A stretch of DNA of 64,000 bases from Neonectria sp. B-13 (GCA_002682825.1 NOKP01000042.1:124001-188000); one strand, 5' to 3'; positions 49,473-62,223 are shown, numbered from the stretch's first letter. Numbers and translations are program-made. The notes: generated by a model from the letters alone, not told the origin.

Positions 49473-50518
49473 CACTATTAAAACTACTATTTAGACCACT
49501 ATTTCTACTTATCTACAATTGCACTAAACAGTTATATGTTTCCTTTGCTTAAGCTTAATAGGAGGATAGATCTTTGGATTTTAAACCTAATTATTGACTT
49601 TTGCCCCCTCCAGCTTCCTAGAACTCCCTCTGCTAAATCCCTTTATATAGCTTTATAGCTAATATTAGAGATAACCATAGGATTCTCTTGGTTTCTAATG
49701 TATTACTCCTTTAGCTATAGGTTGATTAGAATGATATTATCTATTAACTATATAATCCATAAGGCATAGATAGGGTTATATAGCTTCTTAAGGAACTCTT
49801 TCTCTATAATAGTAATATTACTATTCCTTTCTAGCTTTAGAGCTAGTCTCTTTAGAAAGAGCTATTTTATTATAATCCATTAGGTAATTGCTATATTAAG
49901 CTTTATTTCCTCTTATAGTAGGATATTATAGCTAAAGATTACTAATTAGATTAACTCCTTAGGTCTAAAGTGGTTAATTATAGGCTATTTTATATGCCCT
50001 AGGCTAGACTTTTAAGCTATAATTTATAGTATAGAAATAAGGCTTAAATGTTCTTTTAATTTAATATATAGGTTATATAAGAGCCTATATATATAGTTTA
50101 GTAAGAGCTTACTGAGCTATAGTACAATTTAGATAGAAATAGTTATCTTATATAATTAATAGTATAGTTATTATATTATTTGAAAGGTTGAATAGAATGT
50201 GAAAAGGTAAGTAACCTAGAAAGCATAAAGGTTAGCTAGGCTTTTATCCTAAGGGGTTTTAGCCTTTTCTAAGGTCTAGCTTTTCTAAGATCTAGCTTTT
50301 CTAAGATCTAGCTTTTCTAAGATCTAGCTTTTCTAGCTGATTAAGGCAGTAAAACTTATACCTTAACTTTATAGTAGAAACTTTTATCTCCTTAAGTTAT
50401 TATTGCCTTAGGCTTAAGTATTAAGCCTATTATACTATTGTTTTTTCTATTTTCTTTTATACTATTTAATCTTTAGCCTCTTCTCTAGGTATATACTACT
50501 AAGGATTATTATATCTAA
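49473..50518 (+). mobile_element. R1 retroelement copy
   Basis: Perfect 15-bp TSD ATATAACTTAATAAG (49458-49472, 50519-50533). Only duplication unit II carries it. Confidence 0.9.
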
Positions 50519-52349
50519 ATATAACTTAATAAGAACTTATTAAGCTATAATATAATTTAAATAATAGTTATTTTATATAATTAGTAATATAATTATTATA
50601 TTATATAAAAGTATTATTAAAACTATTATTTAAACTATTATTTCTATCTATTTATAATTATATTAAATTATATATTTTTTTTACTTAAGCTTAATAAAGA
50701 GATAAATCTTTAGATTTTAAACCTAATTATTAACTTTTACTCTTTTTATTATTATTAGTCTATTAATACTAAAAATAACTATTAGGCTTTTTAGAACTCT
50801 TTCTATTAAATCCCTTTATACTTTATAGCTAATATTAAAGATAATTATAATAGGATTCTTTTAGTTTCTAATATATTATTCTTTTAATTATAGATTAATT
50901 AGAATAATATTATCTATTAACTATATAATCTATAGGGTAGAAATAGAGTTATATAGCTTCTTAAGGAACTCTTTCTTTATAGTAGTAATATTACTATTTC
51001 TTTCTAGCTTTAGAACTAGCCTCTCTAGAAAGAGCTATTCTATTATAATCTATTAGGTTATTACTATATTAAGTTAGATTCTATTTTATAGTAGGATAGT
51101 TACTATTGAAACTACTATTTGAACTACTATTTCTACTTATCCATAATTGCACTAAATCACATATTTCCTTTGCTTAAGCTTAATAGAGGGATAGATCTTT
51201 AGATTTTGAACCTAATTATTGACTTTCGCCCTCTCTAAACTCCCTCCGCCAAATCCCTCTATACTTTATAGCCAATGTTAGAGATAACTATAGGATTCTC
51301 TTGCTTTCTAATGCATTACTCCTTTGATTGTAGGTTGGTTGTTATAGTGTTACTTATCCCTCTATAAGGGAACCTAATGTATAATGATTATTGTGTTATA
51401 TATTGATTTCTTTGTCTCAAGCCTGGTTGGTTTTAAAGTTCTTTATTAACCTTTGCATCTAACCTAAACCTATCTACCTTTTCCATTCTAAGTTTTTCCT
51501 TAACCCTATATAATCCTTCCCTCTGATTTCACAATGCATAAGTCTTTTCATACTATACCTATTAGGCTAAGACTTATTGTCTTTAATACAATAGACTAGC
51601 TAGCCATCTGCACTAGCTCTATACACTCTAGCAGCTCCTAGAACCATAGGGCATATTCCTCTCTAGATAATTCATTAATAATAACTTTATTATCTTTATT
51701 ATTTAACCTAGCCTTTAATCACTTAGTAAGAGCTTTAAGTAGTATTTTCTCCTCTATAATAAAGCTAATATTATTAACCTTAATAGCTCTATTATTAAAG
51801 AGTAAATAGTAGCTAAATATAGCTAAATATACTATTTGGATAGTACTAACTGTTATACAGCTAGACTTAAAGCTACTAAGGCTATAGATTCTAGCCTAGT
51901 AAAGCTACTATTTGTACTTAGTAGGCTTAATCTCTCTATCTAGAGAGTAATAATATCCTATTTTATATACCTTTTGGCTCTGTTTCTTGCTATTAGGTTG
52001 TAAGATATAGTAGGTAATAGGAAAAGCAGAATGCATTATGGTTGTATTATGCTGTATTATAGTGTATTAAGAAGGAGGGAAGAAGGCTAGTTAGACTTAT
52101 TAGCTTAATAAGAGATAGTTATTTATATATGCTATAGTTTAGGATAAGCTTTTTATGAATTAGATATTAAGATTAGAGAGAGGGATCTAAATAGATTGTA
52201 AAAATAGACTTAAGGTATAATATTAATATAAATTATATTACTAAGAAAGCTTACTGTATTTAAGTTATTAGGATTAATAGTACTAGGTATAGTATTTTAT
52301 TATATTAACTACTATATATTATCTACTATATTATCTTAATCTATTAAAT

Positions 52350-52539
52350 TATTATAGTACTAGCCTTTAGTACTTTAGTCATATGGCTTATATATTATAG
52401 CTATATCTTCTTACTTAAATGCCTATCTCTCTTTAGAATTAAAGAGTAAGCTTTAGCTTATATATTAATAAGAAGATTAACTTTGCTTTTAATCTATCTA
52501 TCTTATCTAACTATATATTCTAAAGGTACTCTTATTATA
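52350..52539 (+). mobile_element. 5' LTR of gypsy copy B
   Basis: 190 bp, TATTATAGTACTAGCC to CTTATTATA, follows the TSD TAAAT. Confidence 0.85.
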
Positions 52540-54886
52540 ATTCTAAAGCTTCTCTCTAAGTTACCTAAAGAGAGATAGTATCTATAAAGTCCTTATAGTC
52601 CTAAAAAATAGCTATATCCTTAAATATAGTTATTAAAGGAATTCCCTATACTCTTAAAGATATTAAAGTAGAAGAATCTAGAATAATACTCCTAAGTAAT
52701 CTAAATAAAACTTTAAAGTAATAAGAAGCTACTAATAAAGCTTAAATTATTTAACTTAGAAGATTAAAGGAATTATAAGATTAGAAAGTAGAGCTTATAA
52801 AGGAGCTAGAAGGAGGAAGACCTTACTATAAACCTAAGAAATACTAATAAAACTCTTAAACATTATAAGATAACTTTAATAGTAAAGGTAATATTAAAAT
52901 TAAGAATATTCTTATGCTTAAAGCTTATATAATCTTATATAAAAGGGATAATTAGTTAAGTAATTTAGCTTATGCTTTTAAAGGTATAAAGTAAAAGTAT
53001 AAATATAACTATAAGAAGATCCTATTTATATTTAATAAAATAAATACTAAGAATTAAATGAGATAATAATAATACCTTAATGAATAAGAGTAAAATGTAT
53101 AAAAAGCTACTTAAAATAGCTAAGAAACCTTTAAGGATTAAATATTTAACCTTATTAAGGATATAGTTAATAGATAATTATACTTAATAATCTAATTAAT
53201 AAAGGTCTATTAAAAAGAGATATAATTATTATAGGACTTTTATACCTATTTTAACTAATTTAAGAAACATTTTTCTAGGTAAGATAAGCCTTAAAGAGCT
53301 CTTACCTTTTTCTTAAAACTCTAATAATCCTTTTATAATCTTATAATATTATATAGTAAATTACTAAAGACCTAAGATAAGATAGTCTTTCTAGTAATAT
53401 AATATTAGGATTCTATAGGGGGTATAAAAAGAAAGGTAAGAACCTTATATTTAGAGCTACTATTTAAGGCATTTAAAAACAATAATTATAATTCCCCTTT
53501 GTATTATAGATAAAGCTAAAGATAAGGCTAAGGTAGAGGCTATAGCTAGGGATAGGGCTAAGGAGTTAGGGTTTCTAGTAGGTCTACTAGATAAGCCCTA
53601 AGAGAAAAGAACCTAAAAAACTAAGAAGGTAAAATCCTTACTTACTATAATTATAGAAGTTATAAATACTTTATTAAAAGTTATAACTAGCTACTAAAGA
53701 CTAATACCTAATTATAAGGAATTAAATAATTAGGAAAAGGGAGCTAGTAGATATTATTAATCTAATAAATACTAAAACTCCTTAAATTTAGGTTAAACTA
53801 AGTATATTAGTTACTATTAAGATATATAGTTAAAATACCTTTAAAGTAATAGTAAACCTTAATATATATATAAAGTCTAATATGATTAGTAAAGTCTTTA
53901 TTATATATTATAGTCTTAAAAAGGCTTATATAAAAAGATCTAACTTTATAGTAGTAAAAGAAACCTACTTAAAGCTATACTATAACTAGTATATACTAAT
54001 TATTATGATTAATACTAAGAGAGAAAAATAGACTTTTATTTATATTTGTATTAGAATAGAAAGGGATTTATTACTATTAGGAAACCTTATATTACTATTA
54101 TAGACTATTATAATTAATAAAAATATTCTTTTAAATTCTTTAAACTCTAAATAGTTCTTTTAAATTAATTAGAAAAGGGCTAAGATTATATAATCTTATA
54201 AGTTTTACTAATTATACTAGAATATAGCTTATATATATAGGATAATAGAAATCTAAGGAATAGAAAAGGATTATATTCTATCTAAAGATAATAAGCTAAA
54301 ACCTAAGGGAGATAGTATTATTCTCTATAAGTTATAGGACTTTAGTAATATATTTTTAATAAATAATACTAATATATTACTATAATATAAGTCAATTGAT
54401 TATAGTATTAATATACTATCTAATAAGGAACTACCTTTTGAACCTATTTATACTCTATTCTAGAAAGAGTTAAAAATACTCTAAGAATATATTAAGGATT
54501 CTATTAAGAAAGGTTAAATATACTTCTCTAAGAGTCTTATTAAGGCTTTAATACTATTTATTCTAAAATTAAATAGGATCTTATAACTCTATATAGATTA
54601 TAGAGGTTTAAACTAAGTTATAAAGAAGAATTATTACTTTTTACTCTTAGTCTTAGAAATCCTAAATAGGATTAAAAGAGTAAAATATTTTAGTAAAATT
54701 AATATTAAGGATACTTACTATTATATCTATATTAAGAAAGGCAATAAGTAGAAAATAGTATTCTATACTTATTATAGTTATTTTAAATATTTAGTTATAC
54801 TATTTAGACTAACTAATATACTTATTACTTTCTAAGATTATATATATTAAGCTCTTTAGGGTTTTATTAATACTATTTATATAATA

Positions 54887-54910
54887 TATTTTAATAATAT
54901 TCTTATTTTC
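54887..54910 (+). other. Reverse transcriptase active-site motif (RIP-mutated YLDDILIF)
   Basis: Codons TAT TTT AAT AAT ATT CTT ATT TTC correspond to Y-[LF]-D-D-I-L-I-F with both catalytic Asp codons changed GAT->AAT. Downstream KT..LYIEYIYIVLKRL matches the usual RT helix after the motif. Copy A shows the same near 20090-20115. Confidence 0.7.
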
Positions 54911-57445
54911 TTTAAAACTTAAGACTTTTATATAGAATATATCTATATAGTCCTTAAAAGGCTATAATAGGCTAAGCTATTTATAAAGTTATTAAAATAT
55001 ATATTTTACTAAGATTATATTAACTTTCTTAGATTTATTCTATTTATAGAAGGAATTATAATAAACTTAGAATATATTTATACTATTTCTAAATAGAAAG
55101 AACTATAAACCTATTATAAAATCTAAGTATTCTTAGGGTTCTATAATTTCTATTAAAGATTTATTTATAAGTACTTTAATATAATAGTCCTTTTAAATAA
55201 TCTACTAAAGAGCAATAAGTAAAATAAGAAGCTTAGGTTTATAAAGCTTAATAAGTATAAAAGGTATACATTTTACTACCTTATTAATGCATTCTAGACT
55301 ATACTCTTACTAAGATATTTTAACCTATAGCTATAAATTTGCCTAAAGATAAATACCTTAAAGGTAGTAATAATAGGGATCCTATTATAGTCTAATAAAA
55401 AAGACTATTATTATCCTATTACATTCTAGTCCTAAAAGTTTAAAGGATTTAAACTTAATTATAATACTTTAAACTAAGAGTTAATAGTAATTATAGAGTT
55501 ATTTAAATATTAGTAATACTATCTTAAAGAGATAGTAAAATAAGTTAAAGTACTTAGTAATTATTAGAACCTATAGATCTTTATAAAGACTTTATAATTA
55601 AATAACTAATAAGTATAATAGTATATATATCTTATATTATATAACTTTATAATTAACTATTAGTTAGATAAGTAAAACCCTATTAATATACTATTTAAAT
55701 AGCTAGACTATATTATTAAAGAAGTATCTTATACTAAACTGCTTATATCTCTAATATAGAGATTAAATAAGGTCTAAGTAGTTAAGTTCTATTAGGAAGA
55801 TAGGAAAGAGCTAGGTAAAATACCTTAAAAGGGTTAAAAGACCTTAACTTATATACTATAAAAGTATAATAAGATGTCTTTAAGGATCAATTTAGTTCTT
55901 ACTTACTAGAAGGAATAGTATAATAAGATATCTTTAAGGGTTAAAGTAATCTTAGTTAGTCTAAAGGGAAATAGTACTAAAGAGAGCCTTAATCCTAAAG
56001 ATTAGGCTTATTAGGTTAAAGAGAAAATTAAAAGAGTTTAAACTATCTCTAGAGTAACTATATAAAGTATAGTACTTAAAGAAGTTATATATAATATAAC
56101 TATCTTAGAACCCTTCCTTAAGATAATCTAATATTTATAATTAAATAATAAGAAGACTTACTAATAAGTAGACTAAGTTTCTTAGGTAAACCTTAACTAA
56201 GACTTAAACAATTAATTAGTTAAAAAAGATAAATTATTATACTTTAAGAATAAACTCTTTATACTAAAGAAGGTAAGTATAAAGTATAAGATTATAGAGC
56301 TTTATTATAATAATCTATTAATAGAATACTTTAATATTAATTATACCTTAGATTTAATCTAAAGGAAATTCTATTAAGTTAATATTAAGGTAAATATTAA
56401 AGACTATATATAGTTATATATAGTATATTAAGGAATAATTATAAAAAGATATTAGCCTTATAATAGTCTCTAATTATTACTAATTTCCTTATAATCTTAA
56501 GCTAAGATCTTAATAGACTTTATTATAGGTCTACCCTTAGTAATTTAGGAAGAATAAGAAATAAATATAATCCTAGTAATTATAGATTAATTTACTAAGG
56601 CTTTCTTATTTTTTCTTATATATATAATAATAACTATAGTTAAGCTAGTTAAGCTTTTCTATAGAGAAGTAGAATTAGTATATAGACTCTTAATAGGTAT
56701 TATTTTTAATTAAGGTTCTTTATTTATAAGTAAGTTTTAGTTAAAGCTATATTATTAGACTAAGATAAAATATAGGCTTTTTATAGTATTTTATCTATAA
56801 AGTAATAAGTAAATAGAAAGAATGAATTAAATATTAAAATACTACTTTAAATACTTTATTAGCTTAGATTAAACTAATTAGATTATTCTACTCTAATTAG
56901 TATAATATACCTATAATAATACTATTAATATAACTATAAGTATATTATTATTTATAGTATTATTTAGATATAATACTAACTTTACTATAAGATCTAAGGA
57001 TAGTTTTTAGGAAGAGAAGGTACTAAAGGTCTATATATAGATATAATACTTAATAGACCTTAGAGAAAAAGTAAAAAAATACTAGTAAGATATAATAGAA
57101 AGATAGTTAAGAAACTATAATAAAAAATATATACCTTTTACCTTAAAATAAGAGGACCTAATAGGGCTCTTAACTAAGAACCTTAAGCTTAAAGAAGAGA
57201 AAAAGAAACTAGCCTCTTGATTTATTAGGCCCTTTTAAATACTTAAGAAGATTAGTAAGTAAGCTTACTAATTAGTCCTACCTAATAAGTATAACTATCT
57301 TTATAATATATTCTATATTAGTCTTCTTAAGCCTTAGTACTATAATATAGAAAACCTTAGTAAAGACTTACTAATACTTAACTTAGAAGATAAGAAAGGT
57401 AAGTAGGAACTAGAATGCATTAAAGAAAAGAAAAAGATTAAGAGT

Positions 57446-57545
57446 GAACTTTATTATTTAGTTAAGTAGAAAGACTAGTCTTTAGAGTATAACTAGTAGA
57501 TCCCTAAGGATAATATAAGTAATATTAATTAAGTAATTAAAGACT
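57446..57545 (+). other. Chromodomain remnant of gypsy copy B
   Basis: Reading FYYLVK.KD.SLEYN, then IPKDNISNI and IKDYK, with stops where W or Q codons are expected. This matches 'YLVKWKGY....TWEPEENL.NA.E.I..Y' of chromoviral integrases. Places the element in the chromovirus branch of Ty3/gypsy. Confidence 0.7.
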
Positions 57546-59308
57546 ATAAAGAGGAATAAAGAAAAGTTTAGTATAAAGCAAAGGAATAATATTAGAAAGA
57601 TAAGAGTTATAATAAACCCTATAAGTAGGATAGACTAAGGAAAAGCTAAATATAAAGTTATATAAATTAATTTAGAGAGACTTTACTCTAAAGTTAATAA
57701 AAGAGTTATTCTACTAAACTCTTTAACTCTTAAATAATAGTAATAAAACTATAATATAATAGTAGCTTAACTCTTAATTTATAAAAGGATAATACTTATA
57801 CCTAAAAGTAACTAAGACTAGAACTAGTAGAAAGAGAGAAAAATATAAAAATATAAAGAAAGAAAATATAAGCCTAAATATAAAAAAAATTAGAGTATAT
57901 TAGTCTAAAAAATAAAAATAAAATAGTCTTTCTTATTATATATTAGACTATTAAAGGCTATAATATATAAAATATTAAGGAGATCTAGCTAAAGTCTAAA
58001 GAATAATAAATCTATCTTTAGGGGATATAAGTAGATAAGAGGATTTAAATAATCCTAAGGAATTCTATTATTTTATATAATAGTTTAAACCTTCTAAGGT
58101 ATAAAATAGAAAGTAGTATACTAAGCTATATAATTAGTATTAGTAGGACTTAAGACTAACTACTATATATATTAATATATATATTAATAGTTCTTATATT
58201 ACTAAGGAAAATAAAATATTAAAGAATAGCTAAAGAAATATAATATTAAATATAAAACTTATTAGGTAGATTAAAACTATAGGATTATTACTATATAGAG
58301 GTAAGTTAGTAAAAAGTATATAAAAAGATATATAATAGACTTAAGTAATAAGGGCTTTATAAGCTATTATAATAGAAAGATACTCTTATATATAAGGAAG
58401 AATAATAATAGTCTTATTAATAAGTTACTAATTCTAATAATAAATAGTTTCTAAGATATTAAAAGCTATTAAAAGATAATATATAATACTATAGAGATCC
58501 TAATAAGCTTCTACTAAAAGAAGGTATAATTCTTCTTTCTTTTTTATATCTTCTATAGAATAATTAAGCTAATAGATAATATTATTAATTTAAATATAGA
58601 TAAGATATAAAATATAAGTATTAAACTTTATTATAATAAAAGGACTAAATAGGATTAGTACTAATTTCCCTAAGAATAACCTATTAATATATAGAAAAGA
58701 CTTATATAGAATAGTTCTTACTATTAAAGTAATAATAATTATATTAAGAGGATTTAGTCTTAGAGAACTTATAATAGATTATAGGATATTTAAAAGAGTA
58801 ATAAGTAACTTAATAGTAAATAAGGTCCTTAGAAAACTCTAAAGTAATTAAGTAAAAATAGTATATATATTAATTCTATAATTTATAAATAGACTCTATA
58901 TACTTAATAGAATTATATTTAAGTATTATAACTATTTTAAAAGAAAGATAAGAGTATATTAATATATAAGAAAAGGAGAATTACTTTTACTAGGAAAGAA
59001 ACTATATTAAGAATATAAGAATAAGTCTAAAGATATACTTATAAAATGGAAAAGAAAGATAGTAGTAATAAGAAGGAAAGGAAAAGGAAGTATTAGTAAT
59101 AGAAAGAGGTTTAAATACCTATATATAATTACTTAGTAGGTCTAAACTATAGGATATAGGTTATAAGTAGTAGGGTTTGTTTATTAGCCTATTAGCTATA
59201 AATGACTATTAAGTAAATATAACTAGTTTAAAAAACAAATATAGTTCTACTATTATTGAATTCTATATTATTAGTTATTAAAGGTAATAATTACTAAGAG
59301 GGGATAGT

Positions 59309-59498
59309 TATTATAGTACTAATCTTTAGTACTTTAGTTATATAGCCTATATATTATAGCTATATCTCCTTATCTAAATGCCTACCTCTCTTTAGAATTA
59401 AGAGGTAAGCTTTAGCTTATATATTAATAAGAAGACTAACTTTGCTTCTAATCTATCTATTTTACCTAACTATATATCCTAGAGGTATTCCTATTATA
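59309..59498 (+). mobile_element. 3' LTR of gypsy copy B
   Basis: 190 bp, same borders as the 5' LTR, followed by TAAAT. Confidence 0.85.
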
Positions 59499-60317
59499 TA
59501 AATAATATTAACTAAGGCTAAAATTACTATAAATAGTATTACTTATTAGCTATATAACCTATAAGACATAGTTATTATACTTTAGACTATTAATAAACCT
59601 TTTCTCTATATTAATAGTATTATTATTCCTTTTTAGCTTTAAAGCTAGCTCTTCTAAAAAGACCTATTCTATTATAATCTATTAGGCTATTACTCTATTA
59701 GGCTAAATTCTATCTTATAGTAAGATATAATAACTAAAGACTACTAATTGGACTAATTCCTTAGTCTTAAGGTATTAATTAGTTTTAATCTCTTTTATAT
59801 CTTATAGGTTAGACTTTTAAACTATAATTTATAGTTTAGAAATGAGACTTAGATCTACTTAAAATAGGCTATATAGATTATATAAGAGCCTATAGGTATA
59901 GCTTGGTAAGGGCTTGCTAGACTATAGTGTGATTTAGAAGGTTATCTTATATAATTAGTTATATAGTCTTTATATTATATAGAAGGTTAAATAGAATGCA
60001 AAAGGGTAACCTAGAAAGTATAAAGCCTTATAGATTAGGCTTTTATCCTAAGAGGTTTTAGCCTTTTCTAAGATCTAGCTTTTCCAAGGTCTAGCTTTTC
60101 TAAGATCTAGCTTTTCTAAGATCTAGCTTTTCTAGCTGATTAAAGCAGTAAAACTTATACCTTAACTTTATAGTAGAAACTTTTATCTCCTTAAGTTATT
60201 ATTGCCTTAGGCTTAGGTATTAAGCCTATTATACTATTGTTTTTTCTATTTTCTTTTATACTATTTAATCTTTAGCCTCTTCTCTAGGTATATACTACTA
60301 AGGATTATTATATCTAA

Positions 60318-60921
60318 ATATTATATAAAAGATTAAATAGAATATAAAAAGATAATCTAAAAAGTATAAAAGCTAAGCTTTTATTCTAAGAGGTTTTAGC
60401 CTTTTCTAAGATTTAGCTTTTTTAAGATTTAGCTTTTTTAAAATCTAGCTTTTCTAGCTAATTAAAGCAATAAAACTTATATTTTAACTTTATAATATAA
60501 ACTTTTATCTTCTTAAGTTATTATTACCTTAGGTTTAAGTATTAAGCCTTTAAGTATTTATTTTTATATTCTAAATATTTTACTTTTAGTATTTTAAATA
60601 CTAAAATACTAATTAATTAGTATTTAATTAGTACTATCTTATACTAATACTAATACTAATTTAAAATACTAAATACTAATTAAATACTAATATTAAATTA
60701 ATTAGTATTACTTTATATTAATATTAAAACGTTTAGTATTTAATTAGTATTTTACTAATTAATTTAAATTAGTATTAATTAGTAGAAAAACTACTAATTA
60801 ATTTTATAACCCTATAGATAAGTAGAAATAGTAGTTTAAATAATAGTTTTAATAGTAAAAAGTTATTATTATAAATATTCAAGATTTTATTTTTTAAATA
60901 AATAGTAATTTATAGCTTTTA
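60318..60921. repeat. R1 fragments and a hAT-like end
   Basis: 60318-60548 is a + strand R1 3' piece with two to three minisatellite units. 60560-60815 is TAGTATT/AATACTAA-rich and ends ACTAATTAATTTTATAACCCTA, a hAT-type right end. 60817-60858 is the R1 5' terminus reversed. Boundaries are approximate. Confidence 0.55.
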
Positions 60922-61089
60922 TGTAAGAGTTGGGGTGACATGCCCAACCTTCAATAACCAATCAGCCGTTAGGCCAAAAGATCAACAATTCAAGTAAGCT
61001 AGCGTTACCTGAATCGAGCCACACAACTGGTTATAAGGCAGAGCGCCGAGCGCTCGGCCCCTGGCCGGCCTCTAACGCATCTCCTTACA
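60922..61089 (+). mobile_element. Solo LTR (family L168), unmutated, 168 bp
   Basis: TGTAAGAGTTGGGGTGACAT ... ACGCATCTCCTTACA: TG..CA ends with the short inverted terminus TGTAAG/CTTACA. Perfect 5-bp TSD TTTTA (60917-60921, 61090-61094). GC-rich core (GAGCGCCGAGCGCTCGG) contrasts with surrounding RIP DNA, so it arrived after, or escaped, the mutation. Same family as the mutated LTR at 6385. Internal part absent. Confidence 0.9.
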
Positions 61090-61094
61090 TTTTA

Positions 61095-61594
61095 ATAGTA
61101 TAAAACTTTCTAAAAGAAAATAGATTTTTATAGTTTTTATTAATATAGCTAAGAATAATACTTTCTAATTATTTATTATTTCTCTTATAATTAGTTATTT
61201 TATTAATTAAAAAGTATTTTATTTTAGTTCTTTTAGAACTATAACTTATATTACTTTTTAATTCTTAGATTCTTTTATAAAGAATATTTTATTAATTAAA
61301 GAATAATTCATAATTATATTATTTATATTAAAGTTAATTATATATTCTATATTATTATAATATTTATATTAATTACTTAAATAAATATAAAAGTTAAAGA
61401 ATTATAAAAGTTAGTTTAACTAAGGTAAAATATTAGGTTTAAAGAGTAAGTACTAATATATTATAAGACTTTAATTTAATAAGTAGTTAAAGATTGCTTA
61501 TTAAGGATTCTATATAATCCTTATAAGATTAAGCTCTTAGCTATAATAACTATAATAGCTTTACTTTAAGATTAACTATATAGATTTATTCTCT
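61095..61594. other. Unassigned AT-rich sequence
   Basis: About 500 bp of AT-rich DNA with no match to the other families and no readable frame. Confidence 0.35.
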
Positions 61595-62223
61595 TATATT
61601 TAAGTAGATTTAAGCTTTATTTTTAAGTTATAAATTATAGTTTAAAAGTTTAATTTATAAAATATAAAAAAGATTAAAACTAATTAATACTATTAGGCTA
61701 AGAAATTAATCTAATTAATAGTTTTTAATTATTATATTCTATTATAAGATAGAATCTAGTCTAATAGAATAATAGTTTAATAGATTATAATAAAATAGAT
61801 CTTTCTAAAGAGATTAACTTTAAAATTAGAAATAAATAATAATAATATTAATATAAAAAAAAGGTTTATTAATAGTCTAGAATACTATAATTATATCTTA
61901 TAGATTATATAGTTAATAAGTAATATTATACTTATTAACCTATAATTAAAAGAGTAATAACTATATTAGAAAGTAAGAGAATTTAGTTATCTTTAATATT
62001 AGCTATAAAGCTATATAAAAGGATTTAATAGAGAGAGTTAAAAGCTTAATAGTTATTCCTAGTATTAGTAGACTGATAGTAGCTATTATAGAGAGGGTAA
62101 AAGTTAATAATTAGGTTTAAAATCCAAAGATATCCCTTTATTAAGCTTAAGTAAAGGAAATATATAATTCAATAGAATTATAGATAAGTAGAAACAGTAG
62201 TTTAAATAGTAGTTTTAATAGTA
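61595..62223 (-). mobile_element. R1 copy, partial
   Basis: Runs in R1 reverse order from TTTAAGTAGATTTAAGC to GTAGTTTTAATAGTA, lacking the TATCTAA half. Very AT-rich. 62224-62385, between it and the TFC4 stop, is AT-rich and unassigned. Confidence 0.65.

Larger units (their letters stand above)
43514..51100. repeat. Tandem duplication (period ~3.56 kb) of old R1/hAT-like/R1 sequence
   Basis: 43514-44937 reappears, with only transitions and small indels, at 47071-47685 plus 48726-49472 plus 50519-50610. The two units share junctions and order: old R1 remnant, TAGTATT-rich hAT-like stretch (43890-44100; 47446-47650), ATAAATATATATTTTAGAAC spacer, R1 start at about 44213 / 48826, then a second R1 start at about 44938 / 50610. 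The later insertions (R1 45320-46375, R2 47686-48725, R1 49473-50518) are each in only one unit. Confidence 0.75.
52350..59498 (+). mobile_element. Ty3/gypsy chromovirus copy B, structurally complete, RIP-inactivated
   Basis: 7149 bp with 190-bp LTRs at 52350-52539 and 59309-59498 and a perfect 5-bp TSD TAAAT (52345-52349, 59499-59503). Order of readable pieces: gag-like region to ~53480, protease/RT with YLDDILIF motif at about 54887-54910, RNase H, integrase core DFI.GLPL.. at about 56516, integrase C-terminal GPF-type segment (PFKILKKI..QAYQLVLPNKYN) at about 57226-57300, chromodomain at about 57446-57545, then ~1.7 kb more before a purine tract (AGAGGGGATAGT, ending at 59308) and the 3' LTR. 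Chromodomains of this class bind heterochromatin and steer insertion there, consistent with its location. All frames contain stops. Confidence 0.85.
51358..59534 (-). mobile_element. R2 repeat copy, interrupted by gypsy B
   Basis: R2 in reverse orientation: 51358-52349 and 59504-59534. TSD AGTGTTACTTAT (51346-51357) and AGTATTACTTAT (59535-59546). The first ~300 bp retain C/G and include the protein-like stretch in reverse. Confidence 0.8.
51101..60317 (+). mobile_element. R1 copy (host) containing R2 containing a gypsy element
   Basis: R1 5' part at 51101-51357 (TACTATTGAAACTACTATTT...) resumes at 59535 and ends TATCTAA at 60317, with the minisatellite at about 60062-60130. The gap is filled by an R2 copy that itself holds the 7.1-kb gypsy element. 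Confidence 0.8.
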
